A DNA stretch of 30,946 nt, taken from positions 1 through 30,946 of the IMG/VR virus record IMGVR_UViG_3300010389_000080; one strand, 5' to 3'. Under the pieces are notes generated by a model, which did not search any database, was not told where the DNA came from, and was given only the letters and a program-made list of their open reading frames with translations. Position 1 is the first letter of the stretch, and each line of letters opens with the position of its first letter. This DNA comes from a virus. A program made the position numbers and the translations under genes. This document shows positions 1 to 6,827 of this stretch, piece by piece.

Positions 1-2190
1 TTGCTGGGCAATGATTAGAGCGGAACGCTGAGCTTCCAGCGCACGGATGTGATCTCGGGTAAGAACTTTTTGTGCGGCGGCCAGATTGACAACCGCCTCA
101 AGTTCTTTGTATTTAACTTCCGCCAAACTCATGGCGATACGCTGACGCTGTACTTCCGCGGCAATTTGAGAGCGTGTCGTTTGAAGGGTAATTGCAGCAT
201 TGGCAATTTCAAGCTGCCTAATTTCACTCTTGATTGCGGCGCGTTTTTGCTCTGTATCTGCCTGCCTTAGCGCATTTTCTAGGTTTTGAATTTGAGCATT
301 GTTTATAGTCTTTTGCGCTTCTGCGGCTGCGCTTGAAAGTTTTACTTGATTATCAAGAGCGTTTGTTGTTTGTTCTGCGATTTGAGCGGCTGCTTGGCTT
401 ATGTCGGCCGCTTCTTTAGCAAATGCAGCAACGATCCCTTCGCTTTGTGCTTGCTTCGCTACTGCGTCGGCTCGTTCTCGCGCTGCTGCTGCGCCTTGCC
501 TGGTGTTTTCAGCAACTGCATATGCAATACCGATGCCTCGTTCTGCAATATCGGCGCCTTTGATAATTGTTTCTAGTTCTAGCTTTTTGGTGTTGTAGTT
601 TTCGGTATTAACGTCAAGTGCTTTTAAGTCAGCCGCTGCAGCGTCCGCTTTTAGCTTTGCTTCTTCCGCTGCAATGTAGGCGTTGTCAATATTGCGTTGA
701 GCTTGAATATTTGCGCTTTCCTCGTCAAGGCGGTTGCTTTCTTTTTTGGCTTTTGTTATTTGATTGATGACTGCCACTTCCTCTTGGAAGGACAAAGCAT
801 ATTTAAGCTGCGTACCGTATCTTTCTTTTTCGATATCGTTTAATCCCTTAAGCAAATTGCGCTGCGAATCAATAAGTTGATTATTTTGCTCATTGATCTG
901 CTTTTGCTGAGCAAGTACACCAAGCTGGGCATTCAGTTCGGCCTTTACAGCAGCTTGCTTAGCCTTCAAGTCAACCGCTTGCGGTGGCAGCTTACTAAAT
1001 TCATTTGCGTTTTTAGCCGCCGCTTCCGCTGCTCCCTGTTGTTCTTTTTTATATTCAGCAACATGGTTGGTAGTAAGACCAAGCGAGTTAAGCAGCCTGC
1101 CGACTTGCTCTGCAATAAATTTGAATACTGGATTATTGGATAACTCTTTGAATTTTGTAATAACAAAGCCAAGAACTTTGGATAAATTGCCGACCACGGC
1201 AACCACGATGTTAAAGCCTATGATCAAAACATTTTGTATCACTGTGCTGATTACACTAAAATCAAAGCCCTCTATTGCATTTGCAATTGCCGCCCTTAAC
1301 GGTTCGATTGCTTGCACTACTTGCGGGAACAAAACATTGGCTACATAATTCCAGCGATCAGCGACTTGCTGCCCAGCTTGCGCCAATAATTCAGCACCTT
1401 TGATTACAACAGGGCCAAGTGCTTGACCAAGCGTATTAAATAATTGATCCGCTACTTGAGACAACCGAGCAAAAGCTTGTTGCTGATTATTCAGATTGCT
1501 CCCCAATGCACCGGCAGAGCTAGACGCACCTTCAAGTGCCTTGTAAATAACTTCGCCAGTAATTTTGCCTTCCGAACCAAGTTGCTTGATTGCACCAGCA
1601 CTAACGCCCATTTCCTTGGCAAGCAATGCGCCAAGCTGAGGCATTCTCTCCAAAATAATCGCCAGCTCATCTCCATTAAGAACGCCTTTACCCATTGCCT
1701 GCGATAACTGCAGGAACGAACCCGCGGCATCGTCCGATGAAATACCAGCTTGTTTAGCAACTACATTAAAACCCGAATAAATATCATTTACTTCTTTAAG
1801 CCCGTATCCAAGCCCGTTCAACCTACTATATGCGTCAGCAAACGCTTCTGTTGCTTGGGTTTGTGTCAGCCCGAATTTGTTAGCAGCATTAGCAGCAAGA
1901 GCCGTAGCCGTTTCAAATTCTTTTGTTGATCCGGTTAGATTTTTTAGTCGTTGCTCTGCGGCACCGCGTGCAAAAGCAGTTTCAAGACTTTTTCTTACGG
2001 CTTCGGCTGCTGTCGTAAAAGCAATCAATGGACCAAGTGAAGCCTGAATAGCGGCTCCAAGGCCCTTGGCGCCTAAGGCTGCAGTTGCGAATCCCTTTTG
2101 CGTGCCCTTAGCTGCTGCGTCAACGCGGTTGAGTTGCTGGATCGCATTGGCTGCATCAACATTGATGGCAACGTTAGCGACGACGGACAC
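1..2190 (-). CDS. tape measure protein (3' end cut by window edge)
   Basis: This is a 730-codon open frame that reads to the first base of the window, so the C-terminus is missing. The protein would set tail length and fill the tail tube lumen. It is rich in Ala, Gln and Lys, with long heptad-like helical stretches over roughly residues 350-730 (repeated AEEAKLKADAAAAD-like segments) and a hydrophobic central part near residues 300-330. The N-terminal half carries the tape-measure-type domain with the motif GVLNGDELAIILERMPQLGA at about residues 170-190. An in-frame TAG lies at 2221-2223, and the first good start codon after it is GTG at 2190 (MSVVANVAINVDAANAI), with no strong Shine-Dalgarno sequence. 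It lies directly downstream of the tail chaperone pair and its terminator, the normal siphophage order. The role is well supported; the exact start is less sure. Confidence 0.9.
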   Translation of the reverse strand, partial: MSVVANVAINVDAANAIQQLNRVDAAAKGTQKGFATAALGAKGLGAAIQASLGPLIAFTTAAEAVRKSLETAFARGAAEQRLKNLTGSTKEFETATALAANAANKFGLTQTQATEAFADAYSRLNGLGYGLKEVNDIYSGFNVVAKQAGISSDDAAGSFLQLSQAMGKGVLNGDELAIILERMPQLGALLAKEMGVSAGAIKQLGSEGKITGEVIYKALEGASSSAGALGSNLNNQQQAFARLSQVADQLFNTLGQALGPVVIKGAELLAQAGQQVADRWNYVANVLFPQVVQAIEPLRAAIANAIEGFDFSVISTVIQNVLIIGFNIVVAVVGNLSKVLGFVITKFKELSNNPVFKFIAEQVGRLLNSLGLTTNHVAEYKKEQQGAAEAAAKNANEFSKLPPQAVDLKAKQAAVKAELNAQLGVLAQQKQINEQNNQLIDSQRNLLKGLNDIEKERYGTQLKYALSFQEEVAVINQITKAKKESNRLDEESANIQAQRNIDNAYIAAEEAKLKADAAAADLKALDVNTENYNTKKLELETIIKGADIAERGIGIAYAVAENTRQGAAAARERADAVAKQAQSEGIVAAFAKEAADISQAAAQIAEQTTNALDNQVKLSSAAAEAQKTINNAQIQNLENALRQADTEQKRAAIKSEIRQLEIANAAITLQTTRSQIAAEVQRQRIAMSLAEVKYKELEAVVNLAAAQKVLTRDHIRALEAQRSALIIAQQ

Positions 2191-2224
2191 GGCAGCTATC
2201 CCAGGCTGAATAAAGTCTACCTAC

Positions 2225-2249
2225 AAAAAAGCCGCCAGTTATCGGCGGC
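2225..2249 (-). terminator. rho-independent terminator after tail chaperone extension
   Basis: On the minus strand a 6-bp perfect stem GCCGCC/GGCGGC with a 7-base loop is followed by six T residues. The TAA stop of the chaperone extension frame sits in the loop. It would attenuate transcription between the chaperone genes and the tape measure gene. Confidence 0.8.
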
Positions 2250-2430
2250 GCTTTGCTTTTTCGTAAGCGGCTTGTTCCTCGTCCGCTTGAATCTTGAAGT
2301 AGACGTACCAGCCCATCAGCTCGGTGTCCGTCATCTTCTGGCGCAGCTCGGACAGCGTGTAACCAAGTTTCTCGGCGACAAAAAACTGAATCCGAACGTA
2401 ACCGTCTTTTTTAAGTTGATCCTCAAGCGC
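2239..2430 (-). CDS. tail assembly chaperone, frameshift extension (gpT-like part)
   Basis: This 63-codon frame has no start codon of its own. A TAG in the same frame at 2440-2442 closes it upstream. It is read most simply by a +1 (or -2) shift near the end of the preceding chaperone gene, at the run of four A's at 2431-2434. The sequence ends with the typical C-terminal pattern of phage tail chaperone extensions (TDTELMGWYVYFKIQADEEQ, then a basic tail KAKRRR). A +1 slip after the AAA codon would give a protein of about 177 residues. In lambda-like siphophages the short and long forms (gpG and gpGT) coat the tape measure protein and recruit tube subunits. The coding character and position are clear; the shift mechanism is inferred. 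Confidence 0.8.
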   Translation of the reverse strand, partial: ALEDQLKKDGYVRIQFFVAEKLGYTLSELRQKMTDTELMGWYVYFKIQADEEQAAYEKAKRRR

Positions 2431-2773
2431 TTTTGGTGTCTAGCGCCTCCGAATCGTCAGTCAAGATCGCCAGCATCAGCGTTTGAAGATCCTTGTCTTT
2501 CACGTCGTTTTTCAATTCATCAATTTGACCAGGCTTGAACAGCTTGGCGCCAGTCTCATCACAAGCCTTGTTAATAAGCAGCTGCAAGGCAAAAGCGGTG
2601 GCATCGTCAGACTTGGCCTGTTTTTGAGCCCGCTCACGCTCGGCCATGGTCAAAGGGGCAACCCACATCTCGAAAATATCGCCGTTGCTAAGCTCAACCT
2701 CTTTTTTGACAGGCTCTAGATTGGCGGCCTTACGAAGGCGATCCAAGGCAGACAAAGGGGCCGAAGCAGGCAT
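2423..2773 (-). CDS. tail assembly chaperone (gpG-like)
   Basis: This is a 116-residue protein, counted from the ATG at 2773 (MPASAPLSALDRLRKAA). An open frame extends further upstream to 2923 but crosses the terminator and the tail tube gene, so the internal ATG is preferred. The sequence has the layout of phage tail assembly chaperones: a short N-terminal beta region (VELSNGDIFEMWVAPLTMAE) followed by a helical domain with conserved Asp and Lys (AFALQLLINKACDETG). It lies between the tail tube and tape measure genes, exactly where gpG-like genes occur. The last codons (GAC ACC AAA AGC GCT TGA) overlap a second frame carrying the long-form extension. The start lacks a clear Shine-Dalgarno sequence and is preceded by a T-rich stretch. 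Confidence 0.85.
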   Translation of the reverse strand: MPASAPLSALDRLRKAANLEPVKKEVELSNGDIFEMWVAPLTMAERERAQKQAKSDDATAFALQLLINKACDETGAKLFKPGQIDELKNDVKDKDLQTLMLAILTDDSEALDTKSA

Positions 2774-2806
2774 AAAAAAATGGGTGGTTGTAATTACTTT
2801 AGGCAC

Positions 2807-2834
2807 AAAAAAGCCCCCAGCGCAACCTAGGGGC
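2807..2834 (-). terminator. rho-independent terminator after tail tube gene
   Basis: On the minus strand GCCCC and GGGGC form a 5-bp GC stem followed by six T's. It lies just downstream of the tail tube stop codon (2853) and upstream of the chaperone start (2773). It probably lowers chaperone expression relative to the abundant tube protein. Confidence 0.7.
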
Positions 2835-2852
2835 CAGTATTTGACTGTTAGA

Positions 2853-3620
2853 TCAAGACTTCGAGAGATCGAAGGTAGGAGCAGCGCTAGGACGGAACGC
2901 AATTTCCACGCTTTGACCGTCATCGGGGTTCACGGTGAGGCTGGCCGAAGTCAGAATCACGGGAACGCTAATCGAACGGCTGGTGGTGTCATCCACAGAG
3001 CCGCCACTAACCACGCGGTCAATGTACAGCTTCATGGTCGCGCCAGCCTGGGAGCGCTGGATCACGTCTTCGATCATCCGGTTGGACAAAGTGGTGTCGT
3101 CGTCGGTGGTGTACACCGTGGCGGAACCAGAGCCGTCAGCAAAGCCGGTGATGTAGCTGCGGAACGGAGCGTACTGACCGATGGCTTGGCCAATGGTCGT
3201 AACGTCGATTTCCGCGCGGGTGATCTCAAAGCTCCACTCGCGGACGGAACCCACAACAGCAGGAGCGGCGTAAGCCACTTGGAAAGCGTTGGGAGCAACG
3301 GCAGTGCCATCATCCGTGATGGTGATGGTGGAGCCGCCCGCAGTGGCGGACACTTGCAGTACACCAGTGCTGGCGGTGTAGGCAATCACGTAGTAAGTGG
3401 TGGCGGCAGTGATACCGGCGGGCAGGGTGCCAGTGCCGGTAGCGCCGGTTTCGGTGTTGACGACGCTGAACTTCACGGGGTCGCCTACCTTGAAGTTCAG
3501 GTAGGAGGCGACGGTGATTTCGTCGTCGGTGGTGTCAACGGCGGATTCGCCGAAGGTGGCGGTGGTGCCAGCAGGTGTGTAGTAAAGGGCGCCGGACGTA
3601 CCGGACAGAACAGTAGCCAT
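2853..3620 (-). CDS. major tail tube protein
   Basis: This 255-residue protein is rich in beta-strand, Thr, Ser and Val. It starts MATVLSGTSGALYYTPAGTT and has the C-terminal feature SLTVNPDDGQSVEIAFRPS, common in tail tube proteins. It would polymerise into the tail tube around the tape measure protein. The tube-like parts lie at residues 1-35 and 120-255. Residues about 36-115 look like an inserted small beta domain (LPAGITAATTYYVIAYTAST, then LQVSATAGGS), of a kind found in many phage structural proteins. It lies between the tail terminator and chaperone genes, and a terminator follows it. No sheath gene is adjacent, supporting a non-contractile tail. The GC content is high and long opposite-strand frames appear here, but those are shadows. 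Confidence 0.88.
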   Translation of the reverse strand: MATVLSGTSGALYYTPAGTTATFGESAVDTTDDEITVASYLNFKVGDPVKFSVVNTETGATGTGTLPAGITAATTYYVIAYTASTGVLQVSATAGGSTITITDDGTAVAPNAFQVAYAAPAVVGSVREWSFEITRAEIDVTTIGQAIGQYAPFRSYITGFADGSGSATVYTTDDDTTLSNRMIEDVIQRSQAGATMKLYIDRVVSGGSVDDTTSRSISVPVILTSASLTVNPDDGQSVEIAFRPSAAPTFDLSKS

Positions 3621-3650
3621 TGTTGTGAACGGTAAGTGGCTGATCAGATT

Positions 3651-4082
3651 CTAGCTTTGCTCATAAGCCTCAAAAGTGATTGTCACCTGTGTCTGGTAAA
3701 ACCCTTCTGGGGCAGGCGGTTCAATGGATCGCGGACCATTTGCGGGGTCGAATTTTATATTTTGCAGTTGCAAACGTGAAAACAGATCAATGCAGCGTTG
3801 AGCAATGGTCAAGGCAGCGCCGGGGCCTTCGCCGCGTGGACTGTAAATATTGAATACCAGCGTTCCATTTCGCCGATTAAATCCATCACCAGTGCCACGG
3901 GTTGCAGTGGTAAGAATCGTCAAATACGCGGAATCACCCCAAAGAATGCTGGCTTGGATCCAGCTTGCATTATTGGGCGGCGTGAACGGAACGTTCTGAT
4001 ACGAAACTTGGATTGCGGGGGCCGCCGCAAATTCGGTTGCAATCCGGCTTTCAATCGCAGCGCGAAGCGTGTTTAAGCTCAT
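3651..4082 (-). CDS. tail terminator / tail completion protein (DUF4128-like)
   Basis: This is a 143-residue protein. An N-terminal helix (MSLNTLRAAIESRIATEFAA) is followed by the pattern YQNVPFTPP and by beta-strands (GTLVFNIYSPRGEG), ending with strand VTITFEAYEQS. This layout, a short helix followed by a minimal beta-sandwich, is that of tail terminator proteins that cap the tube and join it to the head. Its start overlaps the stop of the upstream gp10-like gene by 4 bases (ATGA), implying translational coupling. It lies directly before the tail tube gene. The family assignment is by pattern only. Confidence 0.75.
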   Translation of the reverse strand: MSLNTLRAAIESRIATEFAAAPAIQVSYQNVPFTPPNNASWIQASILWGDSAYLTILTTATRGTGDGFNRRNGTLVFNIYSPRGEGPGAALTIAQRCIDLFSRLQLQNIKFDPANGPRSIEPPAPEGFYQTQVTITFEAYEQS

Positions 4083-4393
4083 GCTCGGTTACCAAGGCGA
4101 TTGGCTTCAGAATCAACATAAGTCTGAACATCCTTGGCTACACCATCAACCCATCCCGCAGGCGCTTGCTTTGACCAACCGTTAGCCAGTCGTTCGGCGT
4201 ACGGCAAATTATTACTGACTGAACCGCTGTAATCTTGGATTTCCGTTTGCCAATTTGACCGGAAACGACCCGTGTCTACTGGGCTGCCAAGCTTTAAGCG
4301 ACGATCAGCTTCAAGCGTTGCAGCACGAACCAATAACTTTAATTTTTCGGCTACATACTCATCAATCTGATCAACCCTAATTTCGCGTGCCAT
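4079..4393 (-). CDS. neck / tail completion protein (HK97 gp10-like)
   Basis: This 104-residue protein has a helical N-terminus and the characteristic motif GSPVDTGRFRSNWQ at about residues 36-49, followed by NNLPYAERLANGWS. This is the hallmark of the HK97 gp10-like family of tail completion proteins that act at the head-tail interface. The ATG lies one base from the stop of the upstream closure gene and its stop overlaps the next start, so it belongs to one tightly coupled connector operon. Confidence 0.85.
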   Translation of the reverse strand: MAREIRVDQIDEYVAEKLKLLVRAATLEADRRLKLGSPVDTGRFRSNWQTEIQDYSGSVSNNLPYAERLANGWSKQAPAGWVDGVAKDVQTYVDSEANRLGNRA

Positions 4394-4394
4394 A

Positions 4395-4751
4395 TCATTC
4401 CCTCAAAAAGATCTCAAATACAATCGCCGTATTATCTTGTTCAATCTTGTTGACTTGTACCGTTTGCATCACACGACTTGATACCGTTACTTGATCGGAC
4501 ACTGCGGGTTCAAAAGCAAGGTCGGCCGCGGCAATCGTTAGCTTTTTGTCTGAACCTTTAATTAAATCGTTTACCTCCCGCTCGGTTACATCTTCAAGAA
4601 CGCCACGCACAACAGTTTCAGATGCACTGGGCGTTGCCGTGCCCGTGGTTGGGTTGTAGGCGCCCGTCGTAATTCGCCGAATGGTGACTTGACCGCCAAA
4701 CTTGGCCATCAACTTGCTGGCCGTTTTTCGTAGTGCAGGTGCAAGTGCCAT
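4395..4751 (-). CDS. head closure / head-tail joining protein
   Basis: This is a 118-residue protein with a short helical start (LRKTASKLMAKFGG) and then a beta-rich body (VTIRRITTGAYNPTTGTATP, AVSDQVTVSSRVMQTVQVNK). The order helix, then strands with an 'R-x-T-x-G-x-Y-N/D-x-x-T-G' type stretch, resembles head-closure or stopper proteins of siphophages. Position supports this: it lies between the adaptor-like gene group and the gp10-like gene. Its start overlaps the stop of the preceding small gene by one base. The fold is inferred. Confidence 0.72.
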   Translation of the reverse strand: MALAPALRKTASKLMAKFGGQVTIRRITTGAYNPTTGTATPSASETVVRGVLEDVTEREVNDLIKGSDKKLTIAAADLAFEPAVSDQVTVSSRVMQTVQVNKIEQDNTAIVFEIFLRE

Positions 4752-5005
4752 CAGATCTTGTATGCAATACAGGCGCCGTTTTGCAGCTGAATGCTGGTGA
4801 AATAACCGGTTAGGTGGGCACCTTGATCAACTGAAGCACCGATGAAACTGTTGTCCACAACGTTTGTTGAGACGATTGCAGTGATGGTACTGCTTTCGTA
4901 AAAGTCAATGTGAGAGAAATGACCAGTATGCGCCGCCGTGTCATTGATCACTTCAGCGCCTGTGCTGTAGATGACCGCGCTTTCAGAGCCGTGTGATTTA
5001 GCCAT
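4751..5005 (-). CDS. small structural protein, paralogue of the preceding gene
   Basis: I count 84 residues from the ATG at 5005; a TTG six bases earlier (5011) is possible but less likely. The protein is unrecognised as a named family. It is clearly related to the neighbouring gene product (5008-5262). Both share TG..I... spacing, a central N.(F/L)(I/V)G.S block, a G.FT.. strand and the same C-terminal end AYKI. The stop of the upstream copy at 5008-5010 lies two bases before this start. Small beta-rich proteins of this kind occur among phage connector genes and may decorate the head or neck; that role is inferred. Confidence 0.72.
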   Translation of the reverse strand: MAKSHGSESAVIYSTGAEVINDTAAHTGHFSHIDFYESSTITAIVSTNVVDNSFIGASVDQGAHLTGYFTSIQLQNGACIAYKI

Positions 5006-5007
5006 GA

Positions 5008-5262
5008 TCAAATTTTGTAAGCGACGACAGCACCGCTGCTGTTCAATGTAAAGGCGGTAAACACTCCGATCAGCTCAAAGCCGGCTGGCAAGCTTTCTCC
5101 CACCAAGGAATTGCCTGTGTAATTTTCAGCCGTGATAGCGGCAAAGCTGCTGTTGTTCTTCAGAATCGTGATCCGATTCCAGCGACCCGTTTGCGCGTCA
5201 GTCGAATTGACGAAATCGGCGCCGATGCTATAGGCCGGATCTAGCGCGTCATCACCTCGCAT
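5008..5262 (-). CDS. small structural protein, tandem paralogue
   Basis: This 84-residue protein begins MRGDDALDPAYSIGADFVNS and ends SSGAVVAYKI. It is the upstream member of a tandem pair with the product of 4751-5005, with which it aligns from the I/STGA start to the AYKI end without large gaps. It is beta-rich, with no transmembrane segment or cysteine motif. It lies within the head-tail connector operon, so a virion structural role is likely but unproven. Confidence 0.7.
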   Translation of the reverse strand: MRGDDALDPAYSIGADFVNSTDAQTGRWNRITILKNNSSFAAITAENYTGNSLVGESLPAGFELIGVFTAFTLNSSGAVVAYKI

Positions 5263-5314
5263 GGCTGTTTAGCAAAAGTGCCTGTTGCGTTGATTCTAAA
5301 CGGGCTTAAAATTT

Positions 5315-5530
5315 CTACAAGAGCAGCAAGCCGCCATTTTCTTGCAGGAGCTTGCCCCCGCCCTCTGTAAGCAGGGCGTTCGTGATAACAGGCTCAATGG
5401 CAGAGCCGTAGCTTTGCTCAAAATTGATTTGCCCGTCTTGCGTGATTACCAAGGCGCCAACATGGTTAATGGCACGCAAAATTGGTTGAACGCTGAGCTG
5501 CCCAGTAAGCAGATCAAAGCTTGCAGTCAT
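5315..5530 (-). CDS. small virion-operon protein, unknown function
   Basis: This 71-residue protein ends in a leucine-rich tail with two similar short units (LLTEGGGKLLQENGGLLLL). Such tails recur at the ends of small proteins in aquatic phage connector operons, though I cannot assign a function. Its ATG overlaps the stop of the upstream gene by one base at 5530, so it is coupled to it. A short gap of about 50 bases follows before the next gene. Confidence 0.65.
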   Translation of the reverse strand: MTASFDLLTGQLSVQPILRAINHVGALVITQDGQINFEQSYGSAIEPVITNALLTEGGGKLLQENGGLLLL

Positions 5531-5742
5531 TACAACGCACAGCTCACTGTTAATAGGTTATTGCTGCCGTCATAGGTCAATGTCAATGTGGCTACTACTT
5601 TCCCAGAGGCGCCACCACGCTTGTATTCAACCTGCGTCAAGTTGTTGCTGCCGTCGTAGGTATTGCTGATGTAATCATGCGTAGGGATCTCAAAACCGCT
5701 ACGCAGAACGGAATCACCACCGCCAAACGAGAACATGCCCAT
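5530..5742 (-). CDS. small virion-operon protein with two TYDGSNNL units
   Basis: This 70-residue protein carries the short motif TYDGSNNLTQVEYKRGG and a second copy TYDGSNNLLTV near its C-terminus, predicted to form paired beta-hairpins. The function is unknown. It sits two bases downstream of the adaptor gene and overlaps the next start by one base, so it is part of the connector operon. The repeat suggests internal duplication of a beta-hairpin. Confidence 0.68.
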   Translation of the reverse strand: MGMFSFGGGDSVLRSGFEIPTHDYISNTYDGSNNLTQVEYKRGGASGKVVATLTLTYDGSNNLLTVSCAL

Positions 5743-5744
5743 GA

Positions 5745-6308
5745 CTAGGAGCGCCGGATGGCAATGTTACCGGGGCCGCTGATCCTCAGGCCAGTTAGGT
5801 AACGCTCCATGATCGGCGGGATATTGTCAGCGCCAGCCTGTTGGTTGTTGTTGTTCAACGAAATGCTGATGGGGCCAACGGTAACGCTGTTGTAATCCTC
5901 AAGCCCCGTCAAACCCATTCCGTCTTTGTTGTTGTTCAGATAAACCGCCAGAACAACTTGAGCTTTTTTAATTTGATCAGGGATTTCTGTATCAGTGAAA
6001 TAATCCGTGGTGATACGGAACGGGAAGCCTACGGCGTAAGTATTGATGTAAGTATCAGGCTTACGCACGCCAGTACGCGGCCACTGCAAAGCTTGGGTAT
6101 CAGTTGCGCGAGCACCAAGGAAACGTTCACGATCAAGGCGCTGCGTTGCGGTATACAGCGCCCGATTTTTTTGATCGGTTGTCGCCGACGCCCATGCAGT
6201 CACATCGGCATCCTCAACAAAACCATCAATGATCGCTTGTGCTGCCTCCAGTGTCAGGTAGCTGTTGGCGTTTGCGCCGCCCACCGTTGCGTCGATTGTT
6301 ATTGCCAT
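5745..6308 (-). CDS. head-tail adaptor protein (DnaT-like domain family)
   Basis: This is a 187-residue protein. The N-terminus MAITIDATVGGANANSYLTL, the helical stretch with ALYTATQRLDRERFLGAR and the motif LQWPRTGV match the phage family often named 'putative DnaT-like' or head completion adaptor. It would bind beneath the portal ring and connect it to the closure protein. The helical core covers about residues 20-135 and a flexible Asn-rich loop (SLNNNNQQAG) precedes the C-terminus. The start ATG at 6308 lies inside the upstream small gene, an 83-base overlap. The start is supported by the conserved N-terminal pattern. Confidence 0.82.
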   Translation of the reverse strand: MAITIDATVGGANANSYLTLEAAQAIIDGFVEDADVTAWASATTDQKNRALYTATQRLDRERFLGARATDTQALQWPRTGVRKPDTYINTYAVGFPFRITTDYFTDTEIPDQIKKAQVVLAVYLNNNKDGMGLTGLEDYNSVTVGPISISLNNNNQQAGADNIPPIMERYLTGLRISGPGNIAIRRS

Positions 6309-6432
6309 CGGTAGACAGCGGCTGATCGTCTGTTAGTTCAAGTTTAGGGCTGGGCTCTGCATTAGAAAAAGAGGCCCCAGCATTCGCCAGAGCCTCCCGT
6401 TCACGCAGTCGCCGGAAGGCGAACATGCTCAT
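6226..6432 (-). CDS. small basic protein between decoration and adaptor genes
   Basis: This is a 68-residue frame starting MSMFAFRRLREREALANAGA. The first half looks coding and resembles short FRRLRE-type proteins found after capsid genes in other phages. The second half overlaps the adaptor gene by 83 bases and is low complexity (NNNRRNGGRRKRQQ), probably shaped by the overlap. The start overlaps the stop of the decoration protein gene (ATGA at 6432). The function is unknown. Confidence 0.55.
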   Translation of the reverse strand: MSMFAFRRLREREALANAGASFSNAEPSPKLELTDDQPLSTDGNNNRRNGGRRKRQQLPDTGGSTSDH

Positions 6433-6812
6433 CAGGCGCGATACAGCACAACAGTGGTGCTGCTGGCAACCCGACCGATAAAACGACCGGAGGTTGCGGC
6501 CGAAACAGCGGCAGCGCCGGTCACGGTAACGCCAGTGCCACCAGCAACGGTGACGGCGTGGGTAGCGCCTGCGAGGTTCACCACCACCAGTTCAAAGGTT
6601 TGACCAACCTTATTGTTAGTGCCCAGCTCAGCAAGGATCAGGGCGGCGGTAGCAGTGGTGTAAGTCCGTGCGGCCGTGGGGGTCACGGTCACGATGGACT
6701 CAATACACTCGGCAGCGGTCAGAGTGGTCGCTTCATCAGCGCCAGCCTTAACAGTCCGTTCCTTGGTCAAACGACCAAAATTCGGATCTTCAAGCTCAAA
6801 AATGGAAGCCAT
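6432..6812 (-). CDS. putative capsid decoration protein
   Basis: This 126-residue, Ala/Thr/Val-rich, beta-strand protein lies directly downstream of the major capsid gene (15-base gap). The N-terminus (MASIFELEDPNFGRLTKERT) is followed by a small beta-barrel-like region with TYTTATAALILAELG and GATHAVTVAGGTGVTVTG, ending VASSTTVVLYRA. Its size, composition and position fit a head decoration or cement protein. No specific family is proven. Confidence 0.62.
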   Translation of the reverse strand: MASIFELEDPNFGRLTKERTVKAGADEATTLTAAECIESIVTVTPTAARTYTTATAALILAELGTNNKVGQTFELVVVNLAGATHAVTVAGGTGVTVTGAAAVSAATSGRFIGRVASSTTVVLYRA

Positions 6813-6827
6813 TGTTAGTTCCTCCTA

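Noticed and set aside
2774-2923. N-terminal extension of the tail chaperone frame up to 2923
   Set aside because: The extension would cross a terminator and overlap the tail tube gene; the internal ATG at 2773 gives the usual chaperone N-terminus.
2646-3635. 329-codon plus-strand frame across the tail tube gene
   Set aside because: It is antisense to a convincing tail tube gene, with biased Gly/Val/His/Arg composition typical of a shadow frame.
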